Shown here: positions 63,601 to 64,000 of the stretch, in pieces
How positions within the stretch are numbered: the stretch's first letter is position 1
Layout of the letters: each line of letters starts with the position of its first letter
Assembly: GCA_033782935.1 (NCBI GenBank)
Contig: JAWQEG010000166.1
Coordinates: 2,632,001 to 2,696,000, forward strand
DNA length: 64,000 bases
Origin: Petrolisthes cinctipes
Taxonomy: Eukaryota > Arthropoda > Malacostraca > Decapoda > Porcellanidae
Direction: 5' to 3'
The notes under the pieces: generated by a model
Databases searched by the model: none
Seen by the model: the letters and a program-made list of their open reading frames with translations, nothing else
Told to the model about the DNA's origin: nothing
Made by a program: the position numbers and the translations under genes

Positions 63601-64000
63601 AAAACACCCGAAAATTCGATATTTAGGGGTCCCAGAAGCGATCTGTACATGCCTACTCCGTGTTAGAGTATTTTCAAAATACATGCTCAAAACATACTGA
63701 AAATCGATCTTTTAGGTGCACAAAAGTCGATATGTGCATGCATCTTCAGTACCCGTTTATATCTCAAATTCAGGCTCAAAACACCCTAAAATTCAATATT
63801 TTGGGGTCCCAGAAGCAATCTGTACATGCCTACTCAGTGTTAGAGTATTTTCAAAATACAGGCCCAAAACATGCTGAAAATCGATATTTTAGATTCCCAA
63901 AGTCAATATGTGCATGTATTTTCTGTACCCGTTTATATCTCAAATTCAGGCTCAAAACACCCGAAAATTCAATATTTTGGGGTCCCAGAAGCAATCTGTA
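57655..64000 (+). repeat. Longest regular stretch: 12 trimers, running off the edge
   Basis: M1 starts at 57655, 58156, 58658, 59159, 59660, 60161, 60662, 61163, 61664, 62165, 62666, 63167 and 63668. The spacing is 501 bp apart from one 502-bp step (extra base in gtcaaaaaaatag near 58566). It matches 50035-52.5 kb at offset 7620, then 7621. The window ends inside M2a of the next trimer, so the array continues. Confidence 0.93.
59660..63166 (+). repeat. 2004-bp tandem duplication (four trimers)
   Basis: The trimers at 59660 and 60161 repeat at 61664 and 62165, with the same signature variants (gatcatttagg, caataatttgggg and cccaaattcaat in the first; gtattttctgtaccc in the second). Copy 2 lacks a counterpart of one a-type trimer, and its b-type trimer (62666) follows 1503 bp after the one at 61163. 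The duplication was followed by a one-trimer loss or gain. Confidence 0.85.

Larger units (their letters stand above)
2092..64000 (+). repeat. Satellite array, forward-oriented main array
   Basis: About 62 kb of head-to-tail satellite monomers of roughly 148 to 177 bp, with no interruption by unrelated sequence that I could find. The prevailing order is M1-M2-M3, giving a 501-bp higher-order repeat. Exceptions are dimers, tetramers and hybrid monomers, listed separately. Monomers share blocks such as tcccagaagc, acacccgaaaattc and atctgtacatgcc. The array runs off the right edge mid-monomer. Satellite arrays of this kind are known from eukaryotic centromeres, pericentromeres and subtelomeres; which of these applies cannot be told from the sequence. 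The family was not recognised. Confidence 0.97.

Noticed and set aside
2235..64000. Recurrent open reading frames of about 119 codons (also 60, 127, 162 and 178 codons) across M1-M2
   Set aside because: They recur because the repeat recurs and 501 is divisible by three. The longer ones start at GTG rather than ATG. Two frames are often open at once, one-base deletions (for example near 6229 and 13504) shift them freely, and they track monomer boundaries. There is no sign of coding constraint, so none is annotated as a gene.
2092..64000. CRISPR-like array
   Set aside because: Repeats are contiguous monomers of 148-177 bp with no unique spacers; nothing resembles a short repeat-spacer pattern or cas genes.
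1..64000. tRNA, rRNA or Pol III promoter elements
   Set aside because: No A-box/B-box pair, cloverleaf or conserved rRNA segment was seen in the monomer consensus.
1..64000. Assignment to a known satellite family or species
   Set aside because: I do not recognise the consensus, and monomer length alone is not diagnostic. A search of satellite databases and raw genomes with the 501-bp consensus would decide.

Overview
The whole 64 kb window is one uninterrupted array of AT-rich satellite DNA. A hand count of one 177-bp monomer gives about 37% G+C. I found no protein-coding gene, RNA gene, transposon, origin or unique-sequence stretch. An array this long and pure, built of nucleosome-length monomers in a multi-monomer higher-order repeat (HOR), points to a eukaryotic chromosome, most likely centromeric, pericentromeric or other heterochromatin. 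I do not recognise the satellite family and cannot name the organism.

Basic structure: three related monomers, called here M1 (177 bp), M2 (176 bp) and M3 (148 bp), follow each other to make a 501-bp HOR. M3 is the same sequence with a clean 29-bp internal deletion between ATAT direct repeats. M1 and M2 each occur in two subtypes (a and b), and M3 does too, so a-type and b-type trimers are interleaved. A linked 491-bp trimer variant, with a 10-bp deletion in M2, recurs between about 4.8 and 40 kb.

Layout: positions 1-2091 run in the reverse orientation. The array flips at an inversion junction near 2091/2092, marked by a near-perfect 22-bp inverted repeat around a 14-nt loop, and runs forward to 64000. 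The left half (2-31 kb) is irregular: M1/M2 hybrid dimers, tetramers with an extra M1, junction hybrids, and nested tandem duplications with periods of about 800, 2817, 2320 and 1504 bp. From 31 kb onward the order becomes more regular, with runs of 6, 9 and 12 consecutive ~501-bp trimers (34.1-37.1, 49.0-53.5 and 57.7-63.7 kb) separated by rearranged blocks. Shared private variants show that large pieces are copies of each other: 9.5-13.3 kb with 37.1-41.5 kb, 25-37 kb with 41.6-53.5 kb, and 47.7-52.5 kb with 54-60 kb.

No genes work together here. The interest lies in array architecture: the inversion, the nested amplification history, a conserved dyad-symmetric 15-mer at every monomer start, and the 29-bp segment present in M1 and M2 but absent from M3. 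I found no evidence for a new enzymatic or defence system.
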